Shown here one piece after another: positions 1 to 9,388 of a stretch of 64,000 nucleotides of DNA. Under the pieces are notes generated by a model. It ran no database searches and was not told the origin of the DNA. It saw only the letters and a list, made by a program, of their open reading frames with translations. Made by a program: the position numbers and the translations under genes. This stretch comes from Steroidobacteraceae bacterium (GTDB taxonomy: Bacteria > Pseudomonadota > Gammaproteobacteria > Steroidobacterales > Steroidobacteraceae), in the NCBI GenBank assembly GCA_025458905.1, contig JALORN010000010.1, positions 1 to 64,000 of the forward strand, read 5' to 3'. Each line of letters opens with the position of its first letter. The stretch's first letter is position 1.

Positions 1-264
1 CACCCGCTTGGCGCGCTCCTGGCCGATGACGTAGTCGTCGAGGACCTTCTTGATCTCGGTCGGCTTCGGCAGCTTGTCACGCGCGCGTTCGGCCCGGTCC
101 TCGAGCTCCTCGCGGATGATGTCGTTGCACAGCTCGACGCACTCGTCGCAGACGAACACCGACGGGCCGGCGATCAGCTTGCGCACCTCGTGCTGGCTCT
201 TGCCGCAGAAGGAGCAGTACAGCAGCTTGCCGTCGTCGTGTCGGCCGCGGGAATCTTCTGTCAT
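1..264 (-). CDS. clpX: ClpX, ATPase subunit of ClpXP (N-terminal 88 residues, cut by window edge)
   Basis: This is the start of the AAA+ unfoldase that recognises substrates and feeds them to ClpP in the cytoplasm. The visible part holds the N-terminal zinc-binding domain, with four cysteines at residues 17, 20, 39 and 42 (CSFC and CDEC), followed by the linker and the start of the AAA+ domain (DDYVIGQ). The ATG at 262-264 is chosen because the zinc domain begins shortly after it. It is the last visible gene of the tig-clpP-clpX series and has its own promoter candidate 60 bases upstream. The rest of the gene lies beyond base 1, so intactness cannot be judged. Confidence 0.95.
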   Translation of the reverse strand, partial: MTEDSRGRHDDGKLLYCSFCGKSQHEVRKLIAGPSVFVCDECVELCNDIIREELEDRAERARDKLPKPTEIKKVLDDYVIGQERAKRV

Positions 265-324
265 GAAGCCAAGCCCTCAGTCCCCGATGGGATAGTCCCG
301 AAATGGACCCGCAGAGTCCTCAAC

Positions 325-354
325 CTTATAGCACGGCGCGGAGCGTGTAATCAA
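325..354 (-). promoter_or_regulatory. Candidate sigma70 promoter of clpX
   Basis: On the minus strand TTGATT (354-349) and TATAAG (330-325) are separated by 18 bases, a near-consensus sigma70 pair in a very GC-rich background. Predicted transcription begins near 318, giving a leader of about 55 bases before the clpX ATG. The rest of the 265-523 gap between clpP and clpX holds no credible gene and no clear terminator. Whether heat-shock control also applies cannot be seen. Confidence 0.5.
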
Positions 355-523
355 AGCGCCACGTCGCTGCTAACTCCTTGTAACCTCGGCAAAACCACGC
401 CGCCGGGGGACCTGCTTCACAGTTCGCCGCCAGCCTCGGCGAGGCGCGCTTCAGGGCTCTCCCGCAAGCCCGCGGGGCCCATCCGGCGCACCTACCCTGG
501 CGGGCGCCGGCCACCTGCCCGGC

Positions 524-1150
524 TCAGCCGCCGGAGGCAGGCGGCGCGAGCGCCCCACGCTTGTCGAGCACCTTGTCGACGAGGCCGTACGCGATCGCCT
601 CCTGGGGACCCAGGAAGGTGTCACGCTCGGTGTCGACCTGGATGCGGTCGATCGGCTGGCCCGTGTGGCCCGCGATGATCTGGTTCAGGCGCTCGCGCAC
701 CAGCAGCATTTCCTTGGCCTGGATGCTGATGTCGGTCGCCTGGCCCTGGAAGCCTCCCGAGGGCTGGTGGATCATCGCGCGCGAGTTCGGCAGCATGAAG
801 CGCTTGCCCTTGGCGCCACCCGTCAACAGCACTGCGCCCATGGAGTACGCCATGCCGATGCAGATGGTGCTGACGTCGGGCTTGATGAACTGCATGGTGT
901 CGTAGATCGCGAGCCCCGCGGTCACCGAGCCACCCGGCGAGTTGATGTAGATCGAGATGTCCTTGTCCGGGTTCTCGGACTCGAGGAACAGCAGCTGCGC
1001 GACGATGACGTTCGCCATGTAGTCCTCGACCGGACCGACCGCGAAGATCACCCGCTCCTTCAGGAGACGCGAGTAGATGTCGTAGGCGCGCTCGCCGCGG
1101 GCCGTCTGCTCGACGACCATCGGCACCAGGTTCAAGCCCTTTGGGTTCAT
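524..1150 (-). CDS. clpP: ClpP, ATP-dependent Clp protease proteolytic subunit
   Basis: Serine peptidase that forms the tetradecameric chamber of ClpXP. The protein is 208 residues, normal for the family. The catalytic triad fits the E. coli pattern: Ser103 in YSMGA, His128 in MIHQP and Asp177 in DTERD. The frame stays open upstream to 1219, but that extension would overlap the end of tig. An AAGG seven bases before the ATG at 1150 and the conserved LVPMVVEQ beginning favour the shorter start. It lies 55 bases downstream of tig and 259 bases upstream of clpX, on the same strand as both. Confidence 0.97.
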   Translation of the reverse strand: MNPKGLNLVPMVVEQTARGERAYDIYSRLLKERVIFAVGPVEDYMANVIVAQLLFLESENPDKDISIYINSPGGSVTAGLAIYDTMQFIKPDVSTICIGMAYSMGAVLLTGGAKGKRFMLPNSRAMIHQPSGGFQGQATDISIQAKEMLLVRERLNQIIAGHTGQPIDRIQVDTERDTFLGPQEAIAYGLVDKVLDKRGALAPPASGG

Positions 1151-1205
1151 TGAGTTACCTTCGTTGCTGGCCACCACCGGCGCCGCCGGCGCACCGGTCA
1201 GGACG

Positions 1206-2513
1206 TCACTGCCCTGCATTCTGTCCGAAGCCCGTCAGCTCGCCGAAGCTCGCGGGCTTCACGGTCACCTTCGCCTTGCCGACGATCCAGTCGATCAGCT
1301 GGTCTTCCAGCGCCGCGGACTCGATCTGACGCATTGCGTCGGGGCTTTGCAAGTACTGGCGTCGCATTTCGTCGGCGTTCGGGTAGGCCCCGACCGCCTC
1401 CGCCAGCCTCGCATTGACCCGCTCACGCTCCACTTTGATGCCCTCGGAGCGAATCAGTTCGCCGACGATGAGCCCGAGCGCGACACGACGGCGCGCCGGC
1501 TCCTCGAACCCTTCGCGGGGCGGCAGCTGGCTGGCGTCCTTGGCGCCCATCCGGCGCGCCATGTCGACCTGCATCGACTGCACCTGCTCCTCGACCATCG
1601 CCTTGGGCAACTCGATGGCGTTCTCGCGGTGCAGCGCGTCCATCACCTGCACGCGGAGCCGATTCCGGATCGCGTCGGCGAGCTCGCGCTCCATGCTCTT
1701 GCGGACCTCGACGCGCAGCGCCTCCACGCCGCCCTCGGTGATCCCGAAGGCCTTGCAGAACTCCTCGTCGACGGCCGGCAGGCTCTGCTCCTCGACCTTC
1801 TTCACCGTGACCGCGAACTCGGCGGTCTTGCCGGCGACGTCGGCGCTGCCGTAGTCGGCGGGAAAGTCCACCTTGACCGAGCGGGACTCGCCCGCCCTGG
1901 CGCCGCGCACGCCGTCCTCGAACTCCTTCAGCATCCGTCCGGCGCCGAGCACGAACGGGATGCCGGTGCCGGAGCCGCCCTTGAAGGTCTCGCCGCCGAT
2001 GCGGCCTTCGAAGTCCACTTCGACGCGGTCGGTATCGCGCGCCTCGCGCTCGACCGCGGTGAACACCGGCCGCTGCTTGCGCATGGTCTCGAGCATCGCA
2101 TCGACGTCGGCCTCGCCGACCGTCGCCTCGGGCTTCTCGATCTCGATCCCGTCGACGGGCTTCACCTTGAATTCGGGGAGCACCTCGAACACGGCGACGT
2201 ACTTGAGGTCGCTGCCGGCCTCGGCCGACACCGACTCGATCCGCGGATCGGTGGCCGGGCGCAGCTTCTCCTGGTTGACGGCAGCGGCGAAGGACTCCCG
2301 CAGCAGGTCGGTGACGACTTCGGACTGCACCTGCGAGCCGAACTGCTGCTTCACGACCATGAACGGCGCCTTGCCCGGGCGGAAGCCCTTGAGACGCGCG
2401 GTGCGGGCGAGATTCTTCAGTCGCTGGTCGATTTCACCGGCAACGCGTTGGGCCGGGACGGCCACTTCGAGGCGACGCTCGAGCGCGCCGACGGGGGTCA
2501 GAGATACCTGCAT
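1206..2513 (-). CDS. tig: Trigger factor, ribosome-bound chaperone and prolyl isomerase
   Basis: Trigger factor docks on ribosomal protein L23 at the exit tunnel and shields nascent chains. The 435-residue length matches the E. coli protein (432). The ribosome-binding signature GFRPGKAP is present at about residues 44-51, followed by the FKBP-type domain and the long helical C-terminal chaperone domain. An open frame continues upstream into tRNA-Leu, but those residues are translated tRNA. The ATG at 2513 follows an AAGGA box and starts the conserved MQVSL beginning. It is the first protein gene after the tRNA cluster. Confidence 0.96.
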   Translation of the reverse strand: MQVSLTPVGALERRLEVAVPAQRVAGEIDQRLKNLARTARLKGFRPGKAPFMVVKQQFGSQVQSEVVTDLLRESFAAAVNQEKLRPATDPRIESVSAEAGSDLKYVAVFEVLPEFKVKPVDGIEIEKPEATVGEADVDAMLETMRKQRPVFTAVEREARDTDRVEVDFEGRIGGETFKGGSGTGIPFVLGAGRMLKEFEDGVRGARAGESRSVKVDFPADYGSADVAGKTAEFAVTVKKVEEQSLPAVDEEFCKAFGITEGGVEALRVEVRKSMERELADAIRNRLRVQVMDALHRENAIELPKAMVEEQVQSMQVDMARRMGAKDASQLPPREGFEEPARRRVALGLIVGELIRSEGIKVERERVNARLAEAVGAYPNADEMRRQYLQSPDAMRQIESAALEDQLIDWIVGKAKVTVKPASFGELTGFGQNAGQ

Positions 2514-2611
2514 GGTGCTTCCTTGGAGCCTAGGGTCGGTAGACGAAAAGAGCGGTGTCGCGCGAATCGGCCGGGGCTCGCCGCCCCAGCCGGGCCGGGC
2601 GCGGCGCCGGA

Positions 2612-2696
2612 TGGTGCGAAAGGAGAGACTCGAACTCTCACGGGTTTCCCCACTGGAACCTAAATCCAGCGCGTCTACCAGTTCCGCCACTTTCGC
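2612..2696 (-). tRNA. tRNA-Leu (anticodon TAG)
   Basis: The 7-bp acceptor stem GCGAAAG/CTTTCGC is complete, discriminator A and an encoded CCA follow, and a long variable arm is present, as expected for a class II tRNA. The anticodon stem CTGGA/TCCAG encloses loop TTTAGGT, giving anticodon TAG, which reads CUA and by wobble CUG. It is the last of five tRNA genes on this strand, 98 bases before tig. Confidence 0.95.
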
Positions 2697-2798
2697 ACGG
2701 CCGGTCCGGCGAGCCTGTCCGCGCGAGCGGGCCGGCGATTATAGCGGAACGGCGCGCCACCGGCGGCGACTGCACGGCAGCGGCAGGATCGGGAAGGT

Positions 2799-2874
2799 TG
2801 GTGGGCCGTGTAGGAGTCGAACCTACGACCAAGAGATTAAGAGTCTCCTGCTCTACCAACTGAGCTAACGGCCC
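2799..2874 (-). tRNA. tRNA-Lys (anticodon CTT)
   Basis: A 76-base cloverleaf with acceptor GGGCCGT/ACGGCCC, discriminator A and encoded CCA. The anticodon loop is CTCTTAA, giving CTT, which reads AAG, the preferred lysine codon in a genome this rich in GC. D-loop and T-loop consensus bases are intact. Confidence 0.95.
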
Positions 2875-2970
2875 AAATTCTCTGACGGCGACCTTGCGTC
2901 GCTCCGTTGCGGGCCGAGCGGCCAGACCGACCTTCGACCCTGCCCTGCCCCGCTCGGCGGGTGCCGGGAG

Positions 2971-3046
2971 TGGGGTGGACGATGGGGATCGAACCCACGA
3001 CAGCCGGGATCACAACCCGGGGCTCTACCACTGAGCTACGCCCACC
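2971..3046 (-). tRNA. tRNA-His (anticodon GTG)
   Basis: The anticodon stem CCGGG/CCCGG encloses TTGTGAT, giving GTG. The extra 5' G (position -1, base 3046) faces C73, the identity element of histidine tRNAs, so the gene is taken as 76 bases including that G. CCA is encoded. Confidence 0.95.
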
Positions 3047-3086
3047 GCAGTTCTTCGATGCCCGAAGTCCTTCGATACCCTCGACG

Positions 3087-3163
3087 TGGCGCGCCCGGCA
3101 GGACTCGAACCTGCGACCTACGGCTTAGAAGGCCGTTGCTCTATCCAGCTGAGCTACGGGCGC
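3087..3163 (-). tRNA. tRNA-Arg (anticodon TCT)
   Basis: A 77-base cloverleaf with acceptor GCGCCCG/CGGGCGC, discriminator G and encoded CCA. Stem ACGGC/GCCGT encloses CTTCTAA, giving anticodon TCT for the AGA codon, which is rare in the neighbouring genes. Confidence 0.95.
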
Positions 3164-3244
3164 CCAGCGGACGAAGCGTATCGCAAGCGCCCGGGAACCG
3201 GTGCCGCCCACCTGCGTCCCTCGCGGGACTTCCCGGTTGCCGGC

Positions 3245-3321
3245 TGGTCGGGGCAGCAGGATTCGAACCTGCGACCCTCTGCTCCCAAAGCAGATGCGCT
3301 ACCAGACTGCGCCATGCCCCG
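3245..3321 (-). tRNA. tRNA-Pro (anticodon TGG)
   Basis: A 77-base cloverleaf with acceptor CGGGGCA/TGCCCCG, discriminator A and encoded CCA. Stem TCTGC/GCAGA encloses TTTGGGA, giving TGG. It is promoter-proximal in the cluster Pro-Arg-His-Lys-Leu, an arrangement like the tRNA operon preceding tig in other gammaproteobacteria. Confidence 0.95.
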
Positions 3322-3381
3322 TGCCGGACGACCCGCCCCGCGGCAGACGCCACCGAACGAACCCCGGCCGCGGGGGCGCGA

Positions 3382-3411
3382 ATCATACGGGGGGAGTCCG
3401 ACCAGCGTCAA
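3382..3411 (-). promoter_or_regulatory. Candidate promoter of the five-gene tRNA operon
   Basis: On the minus strand TTGACG (3411-3406) and TATGAT (3387-3382) are 18 bases apart. The -10 is followed by TCGCGCCCCC, a GC-rich discriminator of the kind that makes stable-RNA promoters sensitive to ppGpp and DksA. Transcription would begin near 3375, about 54 bases ahead of tRNA-Pro. Confidence 0.55.
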
Positions 3412-3439
3412 ACCGGATGGCGCGTGACAGAATGGCTGG

Positions 3440-4306
3440 ATGACGGCACGGATCATCGACGGCAAGGGCATCGCGCAGGACGTCCGGAACGAGGTCCGCA
3501 AGGCGATCGACGGGATGGTGGGCCGGGGCCTGCGGAGGCCGGGGCTCGCCGTGGTGATGGTCGGTGACAACCCGGCCTCGCAGGTCTACGTGCGGAACAA
3601 GCGCCGCTCCTGCGAGGAATGCGGCATCGTCTCGATCGCCTTCGACCTGCCGCAGTCGACCTCGGAGACGGAACTGCTCGCCAAGATCGACGAACTGAAC
3701 GCCGACGAGGCCGTGGACGGCATACTGGTCCAGTTGCCCCTGCCCGACCACATCCGGGAGTCGGCGGTGGTGGAGCGGATCGACCCGCGCAAGGACGTCG
3801 ACGGCTTCCACCCCTACAACGTCGGACGGCTCGCCGAGCGCAACCCGCTGATCCGGCCCTGCACGCCCTACGGCGTGGTGCGGATGCTGGATCACATCGG
3901 CGTGTCGGTGAAGGGCAGGCACTGCGTGGTGGTCGGTGCCTCGAACATCGTCGGGCGACCGATGTCGCTCGAACTGCTGCTGATGGGCGCGACCACGACG
4001 GTGACGCACCGCTTCACCCGCGACCTCGAGACCCACGTCCGCATGGCCGAGGTGCTGATCGTCGCGGCCGGCAAGCCGGGTCTGGTCCCCGGGGAGTGGG
4101 TCCGCGACGGGGCCGTGGTGGTCGACATCGGGATCAACCGGCGGGAGGACGGCACGCTGTGCGGCGACGTGCAGTTCGAGGAGGCCTCCCGGCGCGCCGC
4201 CTGGATCACCCCCGTCCCGGGTGGCGTCGGGCCGATGACGGTCGCGATGCTGATGAAGAACACCCTCGAAGCATCGTTCCGGCGACAGCAGACCGACGGG
4301 CGCTGA
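3440..4306 (+). CDS. folD: FolD, methylenetetrahydrofolate dehydrogenase/cyclohydrolase
   Basis: Bifunctional enzyme that interconverts 5,10-methylene-, 5,10-methenyl- and 10-formyl-tetrahydrofolate with NADP. At 288 residues it has normal length. Visible signatures are YVRNK with the catalytic Tyr50 and Lys54, VQLPLP, DVDGFHP, the nucleotide-binding GASNIVGRP and the C-terminal [11 protein letters not shown]. It stands alone between the tRNA promoter and the convergent cysS. A CAGAAT hexamer at 3428-3433 ends six bases before the ATG, so the mRNA may have little or no leader. The 111-base gap to cysS shows nothing I can name. Confidence 0.97.
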   Translation: MTARIIDGKGIAQDVRNEVRKAIDGMVGRGLRRPGLAVVMVGDNPASQVYVRNKRRSCEECGIVSIAFDLPQSTSETELLAKIDELNADEAVDGILVQLPLPDHIRESAVVERIDPRKDVDGFHPYNVGRLAERNPLIRPCTPYGVVRMLDHIGVSVKGRHCVVVGASNIVGRPMSLELLLMGATTTVTHRFTRDLETHVRMAEVLIVAAGKPGLVPGEWVRDGAVVVDIGINRREDGTLCGDVQFEEASRRAAWITPVPGGVGPMTVAMLMKNTLEASFRRQQTDGR

Positions 4307-4417
4307 AGACCCTGGCCGGGAGGGGCGGCCCGTCCCGCGCGCTCGCGCCACCCTGCCCCGGCTCCCCGATGGCCGCGCGGCCGGGGGCCGCGTGTCGACG
4401 CGGACCGCGCCCTACCG

Positions 4418-5833
4418 CTACCTGTAGCGCCACTGGGTGACCCCGCCCGGCTTGTCCTCGAGGATCACGCCGGCCGCGGCCAGCTGGTCGCGGATCTCGT
4501 CGGAACGTCGGAAGTCCTTGGCCTTGCGTGCCTGGCGACGGGCCTCGATCAACGCTTCGACCTCGGCGGCCGGCAGGGCGGCGCTGACGCCGCCGACCCC
4601 CAGCCGGAACCACTCGGCCGGCTCCAGCGCCAGCACGCCGAGCACCTGCCCGAGGGCGCCGAGCTCGGCAGCGAGGCGCGAACGGCTCGCGGTGTCGCAG
4701 GCGACGCCCGCGCGATTGAGCTCGCTCGCCAGAGACTGCAGGACCGCCAGGGCCTCCGGGGTGTTGAAGTCGTCGTCCATCGCCTCGCGGAAGCGCCGGG
4801 TCGCGTCGCCGGGCTCGCTGGAGGCGGCCGGGGAGGCCGGGCGCGGGCAGTCGCGCAGCGCGGTGTAGAGCCGCCCCAGCGCGGCGTCGGCCTGCTCGAT
4901 CTGGTCGAGCGAGTAGTTGATCGGGCCCCGGTAGTGGCTCGACAGCAGGAAGAAGCGCAGCACCTCCGGATGGCGCACGTGCCCTGAGTCGAGCACGGTG
5001 CGGATCGTGAAGAAGTTGCCGAGCGACTTCGACATCTTCTCGTCGTCGACGTTGACGAAGCCGTTGTGCATCCAGAGGTGTGCGAAGCGGTCGCCGCTCG
5101 CGGCGCACGACTGGGCGATCTCGTTCTCGTGGTGCGGGAACTTGAGGTCGAGGCCGCCGCCGTGGATGTCGAACTGCGTGCCGAGCAGCTCGTGCGACAT
5201 CGCCGAGCACTCGATGTGCCAGCCGGGGCGGCCCGGGCCCCAGGGCGAGTCCCACGAGGGCTCGCCGGGCTTCGCCCGCTTCCACAGCACGAAGTCGAGC
5301 GGGTCGCGCTTGGCGTCGTCGACCTCGATGCGCGCACCGGCGCGCAGGTCCGCGAGCCGCTTGCCCGAGAGCTTGCCGTAGGGCTCGAAGCTGGACACCG
5401 AATACATGACGTCGCCATCGGCGGCGACGTAGGCGTGCCCCTTCTCGATCAGCGTACGGGTCAGCGCGATCATGCCCGGCACGTGCTGGGTCGCGCGCGG
5501 CTCGGCGTCCGGGCGCAGGATGCCGAGCCGGTCGTAGTCCTCGTGCATCGCGTCGATGAAGCGCGCGGTGAAGGTGTCGATCGGCTCGCCGAGTTCGGCG
5601 GCGCGCCGGATGATCTTGTCGTCGATGTCGGTGATGTTGCGGACGAAGCGCACGCGGTAGCCACTCCAGGCCAGGTAGCGGCGCACGACGTCGAATGCGA
5701 CCTTGGAGCGGGCATGGCCGATGTGGCAGAAGTCGTAGACCGTGTCGCCGCAGACGTACATGCCGATCTCGCCGGGACGGATCGGCTTCAGTTCTTCCTT
5801 CTTGCCGGTCAGGGAATTGTGGATGCGCAGCAT
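4418..5833 (-). CDS. cysS: Cysteinyl-tRNA synthetase
   Basis: Class I synthetase that charges tRNA-Cys; 471 residues, close to the E. coli enzyme. Cys28 and the HIECS segment supply the zinc site that selects cysteine. HIGH is at residues 37-40 and KMSKS is at about residue 268. The segment before HIGH reads [13 protein letters not shown], with Asp where most homologues have a hydrophobic residue or Pro. It begins eight bases after the end of gltX, so the two synthetases are probably cotranscribed. Confidence 0.97.
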   Translation of the reverse strand: MLRIHNSLTGKKEELKPIRPGEIGMYVCGDTVYDFCHIGHARSKVAFDVVRRYLAWSGYRVRFVRNITDIDDKIIRRAAELGEPIDTFTARFIDAMHEDYDRLGILRPDAEPRATQHVPGMIALTRTLIEKGHAYVAADGDVMYSVSSFEPYGKLSGKRLADLRAGARIEVDDAKRDPLDFVLWKRAKPGEPSWDSPWGPGRPGWHIECSAMSHELLGTQFDIHGGGLDLKFPHHENEIAQSCAASGDRFAHLWMHNGFVNVDDEKMSKSLGNFFTIRTVLDSGHVRHPEVLRFFLLSSHYRGPINYSLDQIEQADAALGRLYTALRDCPRPASPAASSEPGDATRRFREAMDDDFNTPEALAVLQSLASELNRAGVACDTASRSRLAAELGALGQVLGVLALEPAEWFRLGVGGVSAALPAAEVEALIEARRQARKAKDFRRSDEIRDQLAAAGVILEDKPGGVTQWRYR

Positions 5834-5840
5834 GCGTCGC

Positions 5841-7247
5841 TCAGTGGGCGTAGCGTGAGAGCCGCTCGCGCGCCTTGCCGTCGGGCATCAGGCGCAGCAG
5901 CGGGGCGAGTTCGGGGCCGTGGTCGAGGCCGGTCAGCGCGCAGCGCAGCGGCTTGAAGAGTGCCGGGCCCTTGCGACCGGTGGCGGCCTTGACTGCGGCG
6001 ACCAGCGCCGGCCAGTCGCGGGCGTGGTGCTCGCTGGCAGCCGCGGCGGCGGCGAAGAACGCAGCGCCGGCCTCGCGGAGGATCGCCTGCGCCGCCGCGT
6101 CGGGCGGCGGCGGCTCGCCGAACACCACGTCGCACCAGAGCGCCGCGTCGCGCGGCAGCAGCACGTTGGCGCGCACCGCGGCGGTGAACTCGGCGCGTTG
6201 CGACGGATCGAGACCCGCGGGCATCGCCGGGGCGAGCCAGGCGGCGGCCTCGTCCGCCGCGAGGGCCTGGACGGCTTCCCGCTGCCACCCTGCGAGCTGC
6301 ACCGGGTCGAGTTTCGCGGGTGCGCGTCCCAGATGGCCGGTGTCGAAGCCTCGCGCCAGCGCCGCAGGGTCGAGCAAGCCCTGGAGCGGGCTCGAGTGGC
6401 CGAGGCGGAACAGCAGGTTCAGGATCGCCGCCGGCAGGTAGCCCTGCGCGCGCAGTTCGCGCACCGACAGGGCGCCGTCGCGCTTCGACAGCGGCGCACC
6501 GCCCTCGCCCACCAGCAGCGCGAGGTGGCCGTAACGCGGCGCGGGCAGGCCGAGGGCCTCGAGCAGCAGCAGCTGTCGCGGGGTGTTGGACAGGTGGTCC
6601 TCGCCGCGGAGCACGTGGGTCACGCCCATCAGGCCGTCGTCGAGCGCGTTCGAGAAGAAGAACGACGCGCTGCCGTCGGCGCGCCGCACGACGAAGTCGC
6701 CGATGTCGTCGCTGCGGAACCGCTGCGGGCCGTGCACGAGGTCGTCGAACGCGAGCTCGCGGCCCGCGGGCACCCGGAAGCGCAGGCTGGGACGACGACC
6801 CGCCGCCTGGTGCGCAGCGCGCTGCCCGTCCGTCAGCTCGCGGCACGTCCCGGCGTAGCGCGGTGGACGGCCCGCCGCCACCTGGGCCTTGCGGCCGAGC
6901 TCGATCTCGAGTGGCGTGCAGTAGCAGGCAAAGACCTGGCCCGCGACCTCGAGACGACCGAGCGCGTCGGCATAGAGAGACCCGCGCCGGGACTGCTCGT
7001 AGGGCGCGGCGGGCCCGCCGGCGCCGGGTCCGTGGTCCCAGTCCAGCCCCAGCCAGCGCAGGTCCTCGAGCAGCTGGGCGACGTGCTCGGGACGGCTGCG
7101 CGCGGCATCGGTGTCTTCGATCCGCAGCACGAAGCAACCGGCGTCGCGTCGCGCCAGCAGCCAGTTGAACAGTGCCGTCCGCACGTTGCCGAGGTGCAGC
7201 TCGCCGCTCGGGCTGGGCGCGAAACGCGTGACGGGGGCGACGCTCAT
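5841..7247 (-). CDS. gltX: Glutamyl-tRNA synthetase
   Basis: Class I synthetase that makes Glu-tRNA(Glu), which is needed for translation and for tetrapyrrole synthesis. With 468 residues it is full length, unlike the short GluQ paralogue. The N-terminus has FAPSPSG and HLGN at residues 18-21 as the HIGH motif. A cysteine-bearing insert (CYC...C) lies at about residue 110, and SKRDG is the KMSKS equivalent. The ATG at 7247 is used; an in-frame ATG at 7256 adds three residues and cannot be excluded because neither has a clear ribosome-binding site. It is divergent from the cyclophilin gene. Confidence 0.95.
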   Translation of the reverse strand: MSVAPVTRFAPSPSGELHLGNVRTALFNWLLARRDAGCFVLRIEDTDAARSRPEHVAQLLEDLRWLGLDWDHGPGAGGPAAPYEQSRRGSLYADALGRLEVAGQVFACYCTPLEIELGRKAQVAAGRPPRYAGTCRELTDGQRAAHQAAGRRPSLRFRVPAGRELAFDDLVHGPQRFRSDDIGDFVVRRADGSASFFFSNALDDGLMGVTHVLRGEDHLSNTPRQLLLLEALGLPAPRYGHLALLVGEGGAPLSKRDGALSVRELRAQGYLPAAILNLLFRLGHSSPLQGLLDPAALARGFDTGHLGRAPAKLDPVQLAGWQREAVQALAADEAAAWLAPAMPAGLDPSQRAEFTAAVRANVLLPRDAALWCDVVFGEPPPPDAAAQAILREAGAAFFAAAAAASEHHARDWPALVAAVKAATGRKGPALFKPLRCALTGLDHGPELAPLLRLMPDGKARERLSRYAH

Positions 7248-7303
7248 CGACGGCATGTTACCCGAGTCGCCTGGACGCCTCCGGCGCCGGTAGAATGGCG
7301 TCG

Positions 7304-7966
7304 ATGTCGAACACCCTCGTTTTCCAGCGTGCGCGTACCGCACGCCGCCACCCCGCCCGCGGGCTCGTACGCGTGGTCGCCCTGCTCGCAGCGCTCGTCC
7401 CGGTGCTGGCGGGGGCGGGTACGCAGGTCCGCATCACGACCAATTTCGGCGCCTTCACCATCGAGCTCGAGGATGAACGCGCTCCGTTGACGGTCGCGAA
7501 CTTCCTCCGCTACGTTCGCGATGGCCACTATGCCGGGACCGTGTTCCACCGCGTGGTCCCGGGATTCGTGATCCAGGGCGGCGGCCTGACCCAGGACCTC
7601 GCGCCGAGGAAGTCGCGCGAACCGATCCCGAACGAGTCGGGCAACGGTCTCGTGAACGTTCGCGGTACGGTCGGTCTCGCGCGCACCGGGGCGCCACACT
7701 CGGGCGACTTGCAGTTCTTCGTCAACCTCGCCGACAACACCGACCTCAATCCGCTGCCGACCCGCTGGGGTTATGCGGTGTTCGGGCGGGTGACCGAGGG
7801 CATGGACGTGATCGACCGGATCGGCGTCGTGCCCACGGGCCCGATGGGCCAGTTCAAGTCCGACGTGCCGCAGCGGCCGGTGATCATCGAGAAGGCCGAG
7901 GTGCTCGGCGCGGGCGCGGCCATCGTGCCGGCCACGTCCCCCGGCACGGCGCCGGCTGCCAACTGA
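7304..7966 (+). CDS. Periplasmic cyclophilin-type peptidyl-prolyl isomerase
   Basis: Catalyses cis/trans isomerisation of proline bonds. A basic, then hydrophobic N-terminus (ARGLVRVVALLAALVPVLAG) predicts a cleaved signal peptide, so it should act in the periplasm like PpiA. The cyclophilin domain shows the active-site FHRVVPGFVIQGG, the QFFVN core motif and WGYAVFGRV. A short Ala/Pro/Thr tail follows. ATG codons at 7295 and 7304 are in frame. The second is preferred because TAGAAT at 7291-7296, a likely -10, overlaps the first. lpxH follows after 14 bases. Confidence 0.9.
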   Translation: MSNTLVFQRARTARRHPARGLVRVVALLAALVPVLAGAGTQVRITTNFGAFTIELEDERAPLTVANFLRYVRDGHYAGTVFHRVVPGFVIQGGGLTQDLAPRKSREPIPNESGNGLVNVRGTVGLARTGAPHSGDLQFFVNLADNTDLNPLPTRWGYAVFGRVTEGMDVIDRIGVVPTGPMGQFKSDVPQRPVIIEKAEVLGAGAAIVPATSPGTAPAAN

Positions 7967-7980
7967 CGCTGCGGCCCACC

Positions 7981-8703
7981 GTGGCCCATCTCTTCGTCTC
8001 CGACCTGCACCTCGATGCATCGAGCCCCGCGGCGGTCGAGGCGTTCCTGCGCCTGCTCGCCGGCGAGGCGCGTGCCGCCGCAGCCCTCTACGTGCTGGGC
8101 GACCTGTTCGAGACCTGGATCGGCGACGACGACCCGGACCCGGTGCGCTCGCGGGTATGCGACGCGATGCAGGGGCTGGCGGCTGGTGGCGTGGCGGTGT
8201 TCGCGATGCACGGCAACCGCGACTTCCTGCTCGGCCCGGGGTTCGAGGCGCGCAGTGGCTGCCGGCTGCTGCCCGACCCGGTGGTGACCGACCTGCACGG
8301 CACGCGGGTGCTGCTGACCCACGGCGACCTGCTCTGTACCGGCGACACCTCGTACCAGGAGCTGCGCACCACCGTGCGCGGGCCGGATTTCCAGCGTCGC
8401 GTAGCCGCGCTGTCGCTGGCGCAGCGCGAGTTGCTCGCGGCGGCGGCGCGCGCGGGCAGCCGTGCCCACACCTCGACGGTGCGGGCCGAGATCATGGACG
8501 TCGAGCCGGGGGCGGTCGCCGCGCTGGCCGGCGCGACCGGGGTCGACTGCATCCTCCACGGCCACACGCATCGTCCCGGCGTGCACTCGATCAGCGTGCA
8601 AGGTCGCCCGGTGCAGCGGATCGTGCTCGACTCCTGGTACGACTCGGGCAGCGCGCTGCACTGGGATGCGGGCGGTTTCCGCACCGTGAACGTGCCTTTC
8701 TGA
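7981..8703 (+). CDS. lpxH: UDP-2,3-diacylglucosamine diphosphatase
   Basis: Inner-membrane-associated hydrolase that converts UDP-2,3-diacylglucosamine to lipid X in lipid A synthesis. The calcineurin-like metal motifs are in order: SDLHLD at residues 7-12, GDLFETWIGDD, MHGNRDF, LTHGD and LHGHTHRPG. The length of 240 residues fits LpxH. The start is a GTG at 7981 directly before the first metal motif. It is downstream of the cyclophilin gene, as in many gammaproteobacteria, and converges on miaE. Confidence 0.95.
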   Translation: MAHLFVSDLHLDASSPAAVEAFLRLLAGEARAAAALYVLGDLFETWIGDDDPDPVRSRVCDAMQGLAAGGVAVFAMHGNRDFLLGPGFEARSGCRLLPDPVVTDLHGTRVLLTHGDLLCTGDTSYQELRTTVRGPDFQRRVAALSLAQRELLAAAARAGSRAHTSTVRAEIMDVEPGAVAALAGATGVDCILHGHTHRPGVHSISVQGRPVQRIVLDSWYDSGSALHWDAGGFRTVNVPF

Positions 8704-8749
8704 GGCGCAGGAGCCGGCGCGACGAGGCCCACCGCGGCCGGGCGACCGG

Positions 8750-9388
8750 TCAGGCCGGCGGCGGCCCCGAGTGGAACCGGAAATCCGGGTCGGGTGACGT
8801 GGCGAGGCCCGCCTCGACCTGCGCGAGCGCGTCGAGCCTGTCGCGCCAGTCGAGCCGCGCTTGCTCCGCATGGGCCTGTGCGGCCTTCAGGTAGAGCTCG
8901 AAATGGCGCGCCTCGGAGGCCTGGAGCGCGGCGTAGAGCGCGGCGGCGGCAGCCGGCAGCCCGCCACCGGCGGGCACGGGACCGTCGTAGCCGGTGAGGA
9001 GCCTGAAGCGCTCGCAGGAACGCGCCTCGATCAGCGCACCGCACAGCAGCTGGTCGAGCTTGCGCTGCGGCTCGCTGGTGCGCAGCGCGGCGCGCAGGCC
9101 CGCCGCATAGCGCCCGGCCGGCAGGCGCAGCGGCTTCACGGCGAGCTCGCGCATCAGGCGGTCCACCTGTTCGAAATGCCGCAGTTCCTCGCGCGCGAGG
9201 CGCGACAGGCGAGCCGAGAGCGCGAGGTCGTCGGCGTACGCGAACATCAGCGCGATCGCCGTCGATGCCGCCTTCTTCTCGCAGTTGGCGTGGTCGGCGA
9301 GCAGCGTCGGCCAACGCTGCTGCGCGGCGCGCACCCATTCGACGGGCGTCGCTGCGGCGAGCGGCAGCGGCGCGGCCGACGGGCTCAA
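8750..9388 (-). CDS. miaE: MiaE, tRNA-(ms2io6A)37 hydroxylase
   Basis: Non-haem di-iron monooxygenase that hydroxylates the isopentenyl group of ms2i6A37 in tRNAs reading UNN codons. The four-helix-bundle ligand motifs are visible: DHANCEKKA, REELRHFEQ, ARSCERF and SEARHFELY. The start is inferred to be TTG at 9388: the frame has no ATG before the conserved core, and the TTG overlaps the kinase stop as TTGA with CGGAG eight bases upstream. The resulting 212 residues suit the family. Its coupling to a kinase gene is unusual. Confidence 0.88.
   Translation of the reverse strand: MSPSAAPLPLAAATPVEWVRAAQQRWPTLLADHANCEKKAASTAIALMFAYADDLALSARLSRLAREELRHFEQVDRLMRELAVKPLRLPAGRYAAGLRAALRTSEPQRKLDQLLCGALIEARSCERFRLLTGYDGPVPAGGGLPAAAAALYAALQASEARHFELYLKAAQAHAEQARLDWRDRLDALAQVEAGLATSPDPDFRFHSGPPPA

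Noticed and set aside
326..514. 62-codon minus-strand frame in the clpP-clpX gap
   Set aside because: It lies across the clpX promoter candidate and has no conserved features.
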